Source: Hyphomicrobiales bacterium (GTDB lineage: Bacteria; Pseudomonadota; Alphaproteobacteria; Rhizobiales; Rhizobiaceae). From it: DNA of 64,000 nucleotides. The stretch lies in NCBI GenBank assembly GCA_900467745.1, contig UBQW01000043.1:62001-126000 (forward strand). The letters are read 5' to 3'. The position numbers and the translations under genes are program-made. How positions within the stretch are numbered: the first letter of the stretch is position 1; each line of letters opens with the position of its first letter. This document shows, in pieces, positions 7,948 to 16,842 of the stretch. Under the pieces are notes generated by a model. That model did not search any database. It was not told where the DNA came from and worked only from the letters and a program-made list of their open reading frames with translations.

Positions 7948-8201
7948 GGGTGTTGTTCAAACCTTGCTTGTGCTTCTGCGAGTTCTCGAAGTTCGAGACG
8001 GTTTTCAATGCGTTCGAGGCGTTGGTCGTGACGGTCGAGCACGCTGTAAATGTTGTGGATGTCCTGATTCACTGAAACGAGTATCCCCCGCATGGAGTTC
8101 AACTCGCTTCTCATTTCGTTCTGAGTATGTTTCAGCCCCGAAATTTCGGCCTGAATGCGCTTAAAGAACTCAAACATAAATTCTTGTGTCACTTCAGCCA
8201 T
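7944..8201 (-). CDS. Small coiled-coil protein between purS and purQ
   Basis: An 85-residue, mostly helical protein with heptad-like spacing (ISGLKHTQNEMRSELNSM, then LDRHDQRLERIENRLELREL). I chose ATG at 8201 because upstream codons of the longer frame are antisense-like. The gene sits 19 bases after purS and overlaps purQ by 4 bases, so it belongs to the pur operon. No catalytic motif is visible. It resembles the small protein at 33670-33891 in length, the EIS-K...MR-E...MR pattern and the RIE-RLEL tail. It might be a scaffold or membrane/complex tether; function unknown. Confidence 0.8.
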   Translation of the reverse strand: MAEVTQEFMFEFFKRIQAEISGLKHTQNEMRSELNSMRGILVSVNQDIHNIYSVLDRHDQRLERIENRLELRELAEAQARFEQHP

Positions 8202-8220
8202 CGGACAATCTCCGCAACCG

Positions 8221-8463
8221 TTAGTCGAGAGAAATAGTATAGTTCTCGATAACGGTGTTGGCGAGGAGTTTTTCGCACATGGCCTTGATGTCGCCTTCGG
8301 CCTTGGCCTTGTCGGTGCCTTCGACTTCGACGTCGAATACCTTGCCTTGGCGGACATGGCCGACGCCATCGAAACCGAGCGCGCCGAGCGCGCCTTCGAT
8401 GGCCTTGCCCTGCGGATCGAGAACGCCGTTTTTCAGCGTGACGGTTACACGAGCCTTGATCAC
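8221..8463 (-). CDS. purS: Phosphoribosylformylglycinamidine synthase subunit PurS
   Basis: An 80-residue PurS, the small dimeric subunit that docks PurQ onto PurL in the FGAM synthase complex. The start MIKARVTVTLKNGVLDPQGKA and the middle GKVFDVEVEG are characteristic. The length is standard. It follows purC by 22 bases on the same strand and precedes the small coiled-coil gene. Confidence 0.96.
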   Translation of the reverse strand: MIKARVTVTLKNGVLDPQGKAIEGALGALGFDGVGHVRQGKVFDVEVEGTDKAKAEGDIKAMCEKLLANTVIENYTISLD

Positions 8464-8485
8464 TTTGTCTTCCCTGTCTTGCTAG

Positions 8486-9250
8486 TTACTTGACGAGAAC
8501 TGGACCGGTGCCGCGCACAGGCTCGTTCTCGTTGATGATGCCGAGGCGGCGCGCCACTTCCGAATAGGCTTCGAGAAGGCCACCCATGTCGCGACGGAAG
8601 CGGTCCTTGTCCATCTTTTCCTGGGTGTCGATGTCCCAGAGACGGCAGCTGTCCGGCGAGATTTCGTCGGCGAGGATGATGCGCATCATGTCGCCTTCAT
8701 AGAGGCGGCCGCATTCGATCTTGAAGTCGACGAGCTGGATGCCGACGCCCAAGAACAGGCCGGTCATGAAGTCGTTGACGCGGATCGCCAGCGCCATGAT
8801 GTCGTCGAGCTCGGCGGGATTGGCCCAGCCGAAGGCCGTGATGTGCTCCTCGGAGACCATCGGGTCTTCGAGCGCGTCCGACTTGTAGTAGAACTCGATG
8901 ATCGAGCGCGGAAGCACGGTGCCTTCCTCGATGCCCAGACGCTTGGCCAGCGAGCCGGCGGCGACATTGCGCACGACGATCTCAAGCGGGATCATCTCGA
9001 CTTCGCGGATCAACTGCTCGCGCATGTTGAGGCGGCGGATGAAGTGCGTGGGAATGCCGATCTTGTTCAGATGGTTGAAGATGAACTCGCAGATGCGGTT
9101 GTTCAGAACGCCCTTGCCATCAATGACTTCGTGCTTCTTCTTGTTGAAGGCGGTGGCGTCGTCCTTGAAGAACTGGATCAGCGTGCCTGGCTCGGGTCCC
9201 TCATACAGAATCTTGGCCTTGCCCTCGTAAATACGGCGGCGACGGTTCAT
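8486..9250 (-). CDS. purC: Phosphoribosylaminoimidazole-succinocarboxamide synthase
   Basis: A 254-residue SAICAR synthetase, which joins aspartate to CAIR using ATP in purine synthesis. The N-terminal RIYEGKAKILYEGPEPGT nucleotide-binding strand, the EMIPLEIVVRNVAAGSLAKR block and the LADEISPDSCRLWD motif identify it. ATG at 9250 gives the normal family length; an in-frame extension to 9319 lacks family similarity. It is the first gene of the purC-purS-coiled coil-purQ unit, with its promoter in the 229 bases upstream (9251-9479). Confidence 0.97.
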   Translation of the reverse strand: MNRRRRIYEGKAKILYEGPEPGTLIQFFKDDATAFNKKKHEVIDGKGVLNNRICEFIFNHLNKIGIPTHFIRRLNMREQLIREVEMIPLEIVVRNVAAGSLAKRLGIEEGTVLPRSIIEFYYKSDALEDPMVSEEHITAFGWANPAELDDIMALAIRVNDFMTGLFLGVGIQLVDFKIECGRLYEGDMMRIILADEISPDSCRLWDIDTQEKMDKDRFRRDMGGLLEAYSEVARRLGIINENEPVRGTGPVLVK

Positions 9251-9479
9251 TGCGATTGTTCTCTTGTCGTTGGCGCTCTTGGGATTAGCGCGAGTGGATC
9301 GATCTCGTGGCGTCCCCATAAAGGAAAAGCGAGGGTTTCACAATCCGCCTGTCACTCCTTCCCCGGATTCCGGTCTTCCGGAGCACCGATGCGAGAATCG
9401 AATGTCTGAGAAATGTATTCTACCCCGTTTCCCGGCTTAACAAAACGACCTCAGGTTTATGCCGGGGTTGTGCAGTGTT

Positions 9480-11774
9480 TTATTTGGAGGCCGTCGCCTT
9501 GCTTGGCTTGCGTGGCGTCGGCGTATGGGCGGCGGCGGCCGCCTGGCGCCAGCTCGCGGCGCGAACGAAGGAGGGGATCTGCATCGCTGGCATCGGGCGG
9601 GCCAGCGCATAGCCCTGCAGTACGTCGCAGCCGAGGTCGCCCAGGATACGCGCGTGCTCCATGGTCTCGACGCCTTCGGCGGTCACGAGGATGCTCAGGG
9701 AGCGGCCGATTTCGATGATCGAGCGGACGAGCTTGCGCTGCTCCGACGAGGTCGGCAGCATGCGGATCAGCTCGCGGTCGATCTTCAGCGTCTTCGGGCT
9801 TAGCCTAAGCAGGCTGACGATCGAGGCGTGGCCGGTGCCGAAGTCGTCGATCTCGATGTCGATGCCGAGACGGCGGAACTGGCGGAGATTGGCGATGACG
9901 GCGTCGTCGCAATCATCGAGCGAAATGGATTCCAGTAGCTCGAAGGCGATGGTTCCCGGCACGATCTTCAGCGCTCGCAGCTTCTTGCCGAGCGCCGGGT
10001 CGTCAAGTCTCCGGGAGGAGACATTGACCGCGATCTTTGGAATGACGATGCCTTCGCTCTCCCAGGTGGCGCGATCGACAAGCGCCTGCTCGAGGATGAC
10101 GCCGTCGATAGTCGCGACGACGTTGATGTCCTCGGCGATATCCAGGAAGCGATCGGGGGCCAGCAGGCCGTGTTCGCGGTGCTGCCAGCGGGCGAGCGTC
10201 TCAACGCCTGTGACATCAAGCGTGCGGGCATCGAACTGCGGCTGATAGAAGGGCACGAATTCGCGTCGCTCGAGGCCGATCAGGATATCGTCGGCCAGTC
10301 GCTTGCTGGCGATCACCTGGCGGCGGGCGTCCTTGGAGAAGAACTCGTGCCGGTTCCTGCCGCCGCTCTTGGCGCGATAGAGTGCGATGTCGGCGTTGAG
10401 CAGGAGTTGCTTGCCGTCGAGCATCGGGCCGCTGTCGGTGGCGATGCCGACGCTGGCGCCGAAGCGGCACTCGTGGTGCTCGTAGCGTATCGGACGGCTG
10501 AGCTCGCGCACGATGCGCTCGGCCATGTTGGAGATCTTCTTCGGCGTGACATCGAGCGCACAGAGCACCACGAACTCATCGCCGCCGATGCGGGCCACGA
10601 AATCGCCCGGCCGAACGGTCTCTGTCAGCACAGATGCTGCGTGCTTGAGCATGGCGTCGCCGGCGCGGTGGCCGAGCGTGTCGTTGATCTGCTTGAAACG
10701 GTCGAGGTCGATGTGCAGCACCGCAAGCGTATCGTCGGTAGTGCTTGCTCTTGTCGAATATTCTTCCAGCTTGCGGTCGAGATAGCGGCGGTTCGGCAGC
10801 CCGGTCAAAAAGTCATGAAGGGCGAGATGTTCGATGCTTTCCTTTGCCGCCTCAAGTTCGCGGTTGTGGGCCTCAGCGAGATCCTTGGCCCGCTGGAGTT
10901 CGGCATTGAGCGCCACTTCCTCTGTCACGTCCCAATTGGCGCCGATCAGCTTGCGGTGGCCGTTGCCGTCGATGAAGAAGGCCGCCTTGGCGCGGATGAC
11001 GCGCTCGGCGCCGTCGCCGCGGATGATCCGGAATTCGTGCTGAAAGCCCGACTGGCGTTCTATGTTTTCCGCGACCGTCGCCTGCACCCGCTCACGGTCG
11101 TCGGGATGCAGCGTTTCGGTCCAGACATCGCCCTGCGAGGCGCGTGTCGGGTTCGTGATGCCGTAGATCCACAAAAGGCGCGCATCCCATTCGACGGTGC
11201 CGGCATCGAGATCGGATTCGAACACGCCGATCCCCGAAATGTCGAGCGCAAGGTCGAGCCGCCGCGACATGTGCGCCAGCCGTTCTTCTGCCTCCTTACG
11301 GGCGGTGATATCGGTGTCGGTGCCGACGAGGCGGGCAGGGGCGCCGTTTTCGTCCCACTCCACGCAGGCGCCACGGCATTCGATCCAGATCCAGTGGCCG
11401 TCCCTATGCCGCTCGCGATATTCGAAGACACGGAAATTGGGGTCTCCGGCATTCTGCCGGTCTATCGCCTCGATGACGAAAGCGCGGTCGTCGGGATGGA
11501 TCAGCGCGATCCAGGCGTCGTAGTCGCCATCCGCCTCTTCGTCGGGCGCCATGCCGCGCATGGTCTTCCACGTTTCGGAATAATAGCGCGTTCCAAGCTT
11601 GAGGTTGTGATCCCACACGCCGAGATCCGAGCCGACAAGCGCATAGTTCCAACGGCTTTCGCGCTCGACCAGCGCGTTGTTCTCGCGATCGGATGCATCC
11701 GCTGAAGCGATAATCACATCGCTCTTTGTCGAACCAACCTCTTGATCAGGCCTCTTCTTGGTCAATGCTCGCAC
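9480..11774 (-). CDS. PAS-PAS-GGDEF-EAL cyclic-di-GMP signalling protein
   Basis: A 764-residue cytoplasmic protein with no membrane helix. Two PAS/PAC modules occupy about residues 40-160 and 170-290, each with an HPDDR element. A GGDEF domain (residues 315-480) has an intact GGDEF at 397-401 and an RxxD inhibitory site (RPGD, 388-391). An EAL-type domain (residues 495-735) reads ETL at 525-527 instead of EAL, while DDFGTG at 643-648 is intact. It could make and degrade c-di-GMP in response to a PAS ligand. The altered EAL triad does not by itself prove loss of phosphodiesterase activity. It is monocistronic. Confidence 0.92.
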   Translation of the reverse strand: MRALTKKRPDQEVGSTKSDVIIASADASDRENNALVERESRWNYALVGSDLGVWDHNLKLGTRYYSETWKTMRGMAPDEEADGDYDAWIALIHPDDRAFVIEAIDRQNAGDPNFRVFEYRERHRDGHWIWIECRGACVEWDENGAPARLVGTDTDITARKEAEERLAHMSRRLDLALDISGIGVFESDLDAGTVEWDARLLWIYGITNPTRASQGDVWTETLHPDDRERVQATVAENIERQSGFQHEFRIIRGDGAERVIRAKAAFFIDGNGHRKLIGANWDVTEEVALNAELQRAKDLAEAHNRELEAAKESIEHLALHDFLTGLPNRRYLDRKLEEYSTRASTTDDTLAVLHIDLDRFKQINDTLGHRAGDAMLKHAASVLTETVRPGDFVARIGGDEFVVLCALDVTPKKISNMAERIVRELSRPIRYEHHECRFGASVGIATDSGPMLDGKQLLLNADIALYRAKSGGRNRHEFFSKDARRQVIASKRLADDILIGLERREFVPFYQPQFDARTLDVTGVETLARWQHREHGLLAPDRFLDIAEDINVVATIDGVILEQALVDRATWESEGIVIPKIAVNVSSRRLDDPALGKKLRALKIVPGTIAFELLESISLDDCDDAVIANLRQFRRLGIDIEIDDFGTGHASIVSLLRLSPKTLKIDRELIRMLPTSSEQRKLVRSIIEIGRSLSILVTAEGVETMEHARILGDLGCDVLQGYALARPMPAMQIPSFVRAASWRQAAAAAHTPTPRKPSKATASK

Positions 11775-11810
11775 TCGCTCGTCTGGCGTGTGTCAATTTG
11801 CTTATATTAA

Positions 11811-11827
11811 ATTAAGCCGAGCTTAAT
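11811..11827. promoter_or_regulatory. Inverted repeat in the promoter of the GGDEF-EAL gene
   Basis: ATTAAGC-CGA-GCTTAAT, a perfect 7-bp inverted repeat with a 3-nt centre, starts 37 bases upstream of the start codon in an AT-rich promoter-like stretch. It is a plausible operator; no regulator is identifiable. Confidence 0.4.
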
Positions 11828-11992
11828 ATCGGAGCAAACTTATCGCGCTGTCCAGTGCTCCCAAAGTCGTGCTCTCGGTCACATGCATCCGGCGGAGCAA
11901 TCGCACCGATGTCATTTGCAACGGCGTCGCAACGCCCGCAAAATACCTGTTCGGTGTTTTCCGCCCTATATGATGGGTATGGAGGAAAAGCC

Positions 11993-12082
11993 ATGGCTCA
12001 GGATTGGCCAATGTTCATCATGCAATGCGTCGTTCTCGCCGCGTTTGCGAGCGTGTTTTTCGTACGCGGCGAGGGTGATTGA
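11993..12082 (+). CDS. Possible 29-residue single-helix membrane peptide
   Basis: A short frame of 29 codons with an excellent ribosome site (GGAGG 8 bases before the ATG). The product has a charged start (MAQDWP), a hydrophobic segment of about 16 residues (MFIMQCVVLAAFASVFFV) and a charged tail (RGEGD), as in single-pass membrane microproteins. It stands alone between two minus-strand genes and ends 30 bases before the convergent hydrolase stop. The strength of the ribosome site and the clean helix argue for a real gene, but the length gives little statistical support. Confidence 0.45.
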   Translation: MAQDWPMFIMQCVVLAAFASVFFVRGEGD

Positions 12083-12112
12083 GTTTTATTCGCGTGGGAA
12101 TGCGAGCGCGGC

Positions 12113-12667
12113 CTAGCCCTTGAGACGGCTGAGGAACTGCGCGAAGACCATCGTGCCCTCGGGCCACGGGCCGTGACCGGAATCGGCGTTGATGTGGCCG
12201 GACTCTCCCGCATCGACCAGCAATGAGCCCCAGCTTGCGGCGATCTCGTCGGCATGTTCGTAGGTGCCGAAAGGATCGTTGCGGCTGGCGACCGTGACGC
12301 TTGGGAACGGCAAGGGCTCGCGCGGGTAGGGGCCGAAGGTCATCAGGTGCTTCGGGCGGATGTCGGGGTTGGTGACATCAGGCGGCGCCACCAGGAAAGC
12401 ACCGGCAACCGGCTTCTCGAACTGCGGGATCGCATGCAGAAGCGACGGCACGCCGAGCGAGTGGGCAACAAGCACCACCGGGCGGGTCGATTTATTGACT
12501 TCCTCTGCAATCCGCGCTGCCCAGTCCTCGCGCACGGGCTTGGACCACTCCGCCTGCTCGACGCGGCGCGCGGTGCTGAGTTTTGCCTCCCAGCGGCTCT
12601 GCCAGTGGTCGGGGCCGGAGTTGGTGTAACCGGGGATGATGAGGATTTCGGCGTCTGAAGCTTTCAT
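12113..12667 (-). CDS. RBBP9/YdeN-family alpha/beta hydrolase
   Basis: A 184-residue compact serine hydrolase. The family hallmarks are the start IIPGYTNSGPDHWQSRWE, the nucleophile elbow VAHSLG, and the C-terminal GHINADSGHGPWPEG segment that carries the catalytic His. RBBP9-like hydrolases act on small esters or peptides in the cytoplasm; the natural substrate is not known. ATG at 12667 begins the conserved domain; longer frames upstream add unrelated residues. It is transcribed divergently from the DUF2189 gene. Confidence 0.88.
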   Translation of the reverse strand: MKASDAEILIIPGYTNSGPDHWQSRWEAKLSTARRVEQAEWSKPVREDWAARIAEEVNKSTRPVVLVAHSLGVPSLLHAIPQFEKPVAGAFLVAPPDVTNPDIRPKHLMTFGPYPREPLPFPSVTVASRNDPFGTYEHADEIAASWGSLLVDAGESGHINADSGHGPWPEGTMVFAQFLSRLKG

Positions 12668-12821
12668 GGTGCCGCCGATGTGAGAAGGCGCGGCGATAAA
12701 GTCAAGGGAAAGCAGGACAGCTCGGCCAATTTTTGTTATGTTAGCGCATTGCCGGTCGCGCTCGATGTCGGCACCGCCGATGCTTTCGCCGCCGGCCTCA
12801 ATGGCTGAGGAGGAGAAAGCC

Positions 12822-13625
12822 ATGACGGCATTTCACGTCATGTCCGGCGCGGACGATGTCTATTCGCGCCCGGTCATCAACAAAATTGGCCTTGCCGACG
12901 TCTTCGACGCCATCCGGCTCGGTATGGCGGACTTCAGGGAAAAACCATCGCATTACGTGTTTCTGTGCCTGATGTATCCGATCGCGGGCATTTTTCTCGC
13001 GGTCGCCACTTCGAGCGCCAACCTGTTGCCGATGATCTTTCCACTCATTGCAGGCTTCGCCCTGATCGGGCCGCTGGCCGCCATTGGTCTCTATGAGATC
13101 AGCAGACGGCGGGAGGCTGGGATGGACAGTTCGTGGCGGCATGCCATGGAGGTGACGCGATCGCCGGCCTTTCCGTCAATCGTCACCGGCGGGCTGATGC
13201 TGTTTGCCTTCTTCGTCGTCTGGCTGGTGGCTGCGCAGACGCTTTATCTGAATGTGTTGAGCGACGTGTTTCCGCGATCGATGTCAGCCTTCTTCTCCGA
13301 GATCTTCGGCACAACAGAAGGCATGCAGCTGATCATCTGGGGCAACCTGATCGGGTTCGGCTTCGCGCTGATCGTGCTGGCGACGACCGTCGTCACCTTT
13401 CCGATCCTGCTCGACCGTGACATCGGCCTTGTAGCCGCGATGGAGACGTCGCTGCGGGCCACGTTTGCCAATCCGGTTCCGGTCCTGTGCTGGGGCCTGA
13501 TCGTCGCGGTGTCGCTTGCCGTCGCCACGATCCCGCTCTTCGTCGGGCTGGCGCTGGTGATGCCGATCCTCGGCCATTCGACCTGGCACCTCTATCGCAA
13601 GCTGGTGGCGCCGCCGATCGTTTGA
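12822..13625 (+). CDS. DUF2189 integral membrane protein
   Basis: A 267-residue inner-membrane protein with about six hydrophobic helices (for example residues 45-85, 120-150, 175-205 and 220-255). The pattern KIGLADVFDAIRLGMADFREKP then GPLAAIGLYEISRRRE is typical of DUF2189 (cytochrome c oxidase subunit I-like) proteins of alphaproteobacteria. ATG at 12822 is supported by GGAGGAG 9 bases upstream. Biochemical role unknown. It is followed on the same strand by the iron permease-like gene. Confidence 0.82.
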   Translation: MTAFHVMSGADDVYSRPVINKIGLADVFDAIRLGMADFREKPSHYVFLCLMYPIAGIFLAVATSSANLLPMIFPLIAGFALIGPLAAIGLYEISRRREAGMDSSWRHAMEVTRSPAFPSIVTGGLMLFAFFVVWLVAAQTLYLNVLSDVFPRSMSAFFSEIFGTTEGMQLIIWGNLIGFGFALIVLATTVVTFPILLDRDIGLVAAMETSLRATFANPVPVLCWGLIVAVSLAVATIPLFVGLALVMPILGHSTWHLYRKLVAPPIV

Positions 13626-13699
13626 TCGCCATCTGGTTCACTCAGGAACCCAATGCCTTCTTCGGAGTTTGACTGGTGCAAGCTTTGAGGGAGGCAAAC

Positions 13700-14200
13700 A
13701 TGGCAGACACGCAGCATATCTTCATGCGCTTTTCGGCGAAGACGTCGGAATGGGCCGGCAAGCCCGTGACCTTCGTCCTTGCATTGATCCTGGTGATCCT
13801 CTGGGCCGTTACGGGGCCGTTCTTCGACTATTCAGAGACGTGGCAGCTGGTGATCAACACCGGTACGACGATCATCACCTTTCTCATGGTTTTCGTGCTG
13901 CAGAACGCCCAGACACGCGATACGCGCGCTATCCAAGCGAAGCTCGACGAGCTGATCCTGACGAGCCACGCGGAGAACCGGTTCATCGGCATCGAGAACC
14001 TCGACGAGGACGACCTGAAGCATCTCGATCGGCTGGTGGCCAAGGCTGCGAAAGGCGGGCAGGCGGAGAAACAGGCGGCGGCCAATGCCGCGCCGAAATC
14101 CACGAAGACGGCAACCGCCGTGCGCAAGAAGATCGATGCCGCGCGTTCGCAGAAGGACAAACGAAAAGCGGCGCCCCGAAAGGCGCCGCAGAAGAGTTGA
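13700..14200 (+). CDS. Low-affinity iron permease family protein (PF04120-like)
   Basis: A 166-residue protein with two N-terminal helices (about residues 22-42 and 52-74), the second followed by VLQNAQTRDTRAIQAKLDELI, the signature of the bacterial Iron_permease family. A lysine/alanine-rich tail follows. The name comes from yeast Fet4, but transport by the short bacterial proteins is not established. ATG at 13700 follows GGGAGG by 6 bases. The last codons overlap a hairpin that probably ends the convergent purB transcript. Confidence 0.8.
   Translation: MADTQHIFMRFSAKTSEWAGKPVTFVLALILVILWAVTGPFFDYSETWQLVINTGTTIITFLMVFVLQNAQTRDTRAIQAKLDELILTSHAENRFIGIENLDEDDLKHLDRLVAKAAKGGQAEKQAAANAAPKSTKTATAVRKKIDAARSQKDKRKAAPRKAPQKS
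14160..14189 (-). terminator. Terminator of purB inside the convergent gene
   Basis: GCGGCGCC (14168-14175) pairs with GGCGCCGC (14182-14189). On the minus strand the stem is followed by TTTTCGTTTG. It lies within the last codons of the iron permease-like gene and just beyond the purB stop, so it most likely ends the purB message. Confidence 0.65.
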
Positions 14201-14209
14201 TCAGGCCGA

Positions 14210-15517
<1,308 letters not shown>

Positions 15518-15599
15518 GGCTTCCTGCTTTCGTTCGTAAGGAATGTTGGCGTTCTAAAGGGGAATGTTGGCGCCCGTGTAGCAAAGACGCGCGGCAATC

Positions 15600-16097
15600 T
15601 CAACGCATGCGTTTCGCAAGCGCGAAACTCGTTGCCAGCAGGCAGACGAGCCCGAGGGGCACGAAGAGCCGCAAACCGAGCACCATGAACTGGTAGACGG
15701 AGCTCGCGCCGGTGAAGATCAGCTGGAAAAACCAGATCATCGATCCTCCAGGCGCATGCCAGCGCGAGTAGAAAACCCGGTAGTCCATTGCGAAGAGAAA
15801 CGCCGTCATCAGGATGGTGCAGGCCGCTAGCGCCACGAAGAAGGCGGCGAACCGCGTCTCGATCCGGCGCTTGTGCGCGAAGAAGCGGCCGAGCATCAGC
15901 GCGAAGGGCCAGGCAAGCAGGCCGCCCGCGAAATAGAGGATGGCGAGATCGCCGAGGTGGCTGGTCTCCAGGCCGTTGCGCAGATAGAGCGTGCTCATCG
16001 CCGAGGCCAGCATCTGGAGAGCCCAGAGCGGCGCGCCGATGAGCACGGCCGAGTAGGGCGGGTAGGATGCCCGTAGCCGGTTTCCCATCAGCGACAC
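15600..16097 (-). CDS. Hypothetical four-helix membrane protein
   Basis: A 165-residue hydrophobic protein with four likely helices (about residues 15-37, 48-70, 85-108 and 135-160) and a basic C-terminus (AKRMR). No domain is recognised. The start is either the GTG at 16097 or the ATG at 16088; neither has a strong ribosome site. It lies between purB and rpe on the same strand. The codon usage resembles its neighbours, so it looks native. Confidence 0.65.
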   Translation of the reverse strand: MSLMGNRLRASYPPYSAVLIGAPLWALQMLASAMSTLYLRNGLETSHLGDLAILYFAGGLLAWPFALMLGRFFAHKRRIETRFAAFFVALAACTILMTAFLFAMDYRVFYSRWHAPGGSMIWFFQLIFTGASSVYQFMVLGLRLFVPLGLVCLLATSFALAKRMR

Positions 16098-16125
16098 GCC
16101 ATTCTCGGCATTACTTGGCCCGATC

Positions 16126-16803
16126 TTACTTGGACTGGCCTTCCGCGGCGGAGCGGAGCGCCGAAATCGCCTGCTTGTAGGCCTCGACCGAGCCGCCCTT
16201 GAAGATGGCGGAGCCGGCGACGAGCACGTTGGCGCCCGCCTTGCCGATGACAGGCGCGGTTTCGATCGTCACGCCACCGTCGACCTCGAGGTCGATCGGC
16301 CGGTCACCGATCAGTGACTTGGCGGCGGCGATCTTGTCGGCCATGGCTGGAATGAACTTCTGGCCACCGAAGCCGGGATTGACCGACATGATCAGGATCA
16401 GGTCGATATCATCCAGTACGTTTTCGAAAACTGAGAGCGGCGTAGCGGGATTGAGCGTGACGCCGACCTTCTTGCCGAGATTGCGGACGGTCTGCAGCGA
16501 GCGGTGCAGATGCGGGCCGGCCTCGGCGTGGATGGTGATCCGGTCGCAGCCGGCCTTGGCGAAGGATTCGAGATAATCGTCGACGGGCGCGATCATCAGG
16601 TGGCAATCGAAGGTCGCGTCGGTGTAGGAGCGCAGCGACTTGATGACATCGGGGCCGAAGGAGATATTGGGAACGAAGTGACCGTCCATGACGTCGAGGT
16701 GGATCCAGTCGGCGCCGGCCGCGGTCACGTCGCGCACCTCCTGGCCGAGCTTGGCGAAGTCGGCGGCCAGAACGGATGGCGCGATGCGGATGGGCTGGGT
16801 CAT
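16126..16803 (-). CDS. rpe: Ribulose-phosphate 3-epimerase
   Basis: A 225-residue TIM-barrel enzyme that interconverts ribulose-5-phosphate and xylulose-5-phosphate in the pentose phosphate pathway. Diagnostic motifs are the start RIAPSVLAADFAKLGQEV, the metal-binding HLDVMDGHFVPN, DCHLMI, MSVNPGFGGQKF and EVDGGV. The length is standard. It is followed by the hypothetical membrane protein on the same strand. Confidence 0.97.
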   Translation of the reverse strand: MTQPIRIAPSVLAADFAKLGQEVRDVTAAGADWIHLDVMDGHFVPNISFGPDVIKSLRSYTDATFDCHLMIAPVDDYLESFAKAGCDRITIHAEAGPHLHRSLQTVRNLGKKVGVTLNPATPLSVFENVLDDIDLILIMSVNPGFGGQKFIPAMADKIAAAKSLIGDRPIDLEVDGGVTIETAPVIGKAGANVLVAGSAIFKGGSVEAYKQAISALRSAAEGQSK

Positions 16804-16842
16804 TGTCTCTCTCCGTTGAAGTCGCCTGGGATCAAGCAGGCG

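Noticed and set aside
10170..11705. A 511-codon plus-strand frame opposite the GGDEF-EAL gene
   Set aside because: Antisense shadow; the minus-strand product has four clear domains.
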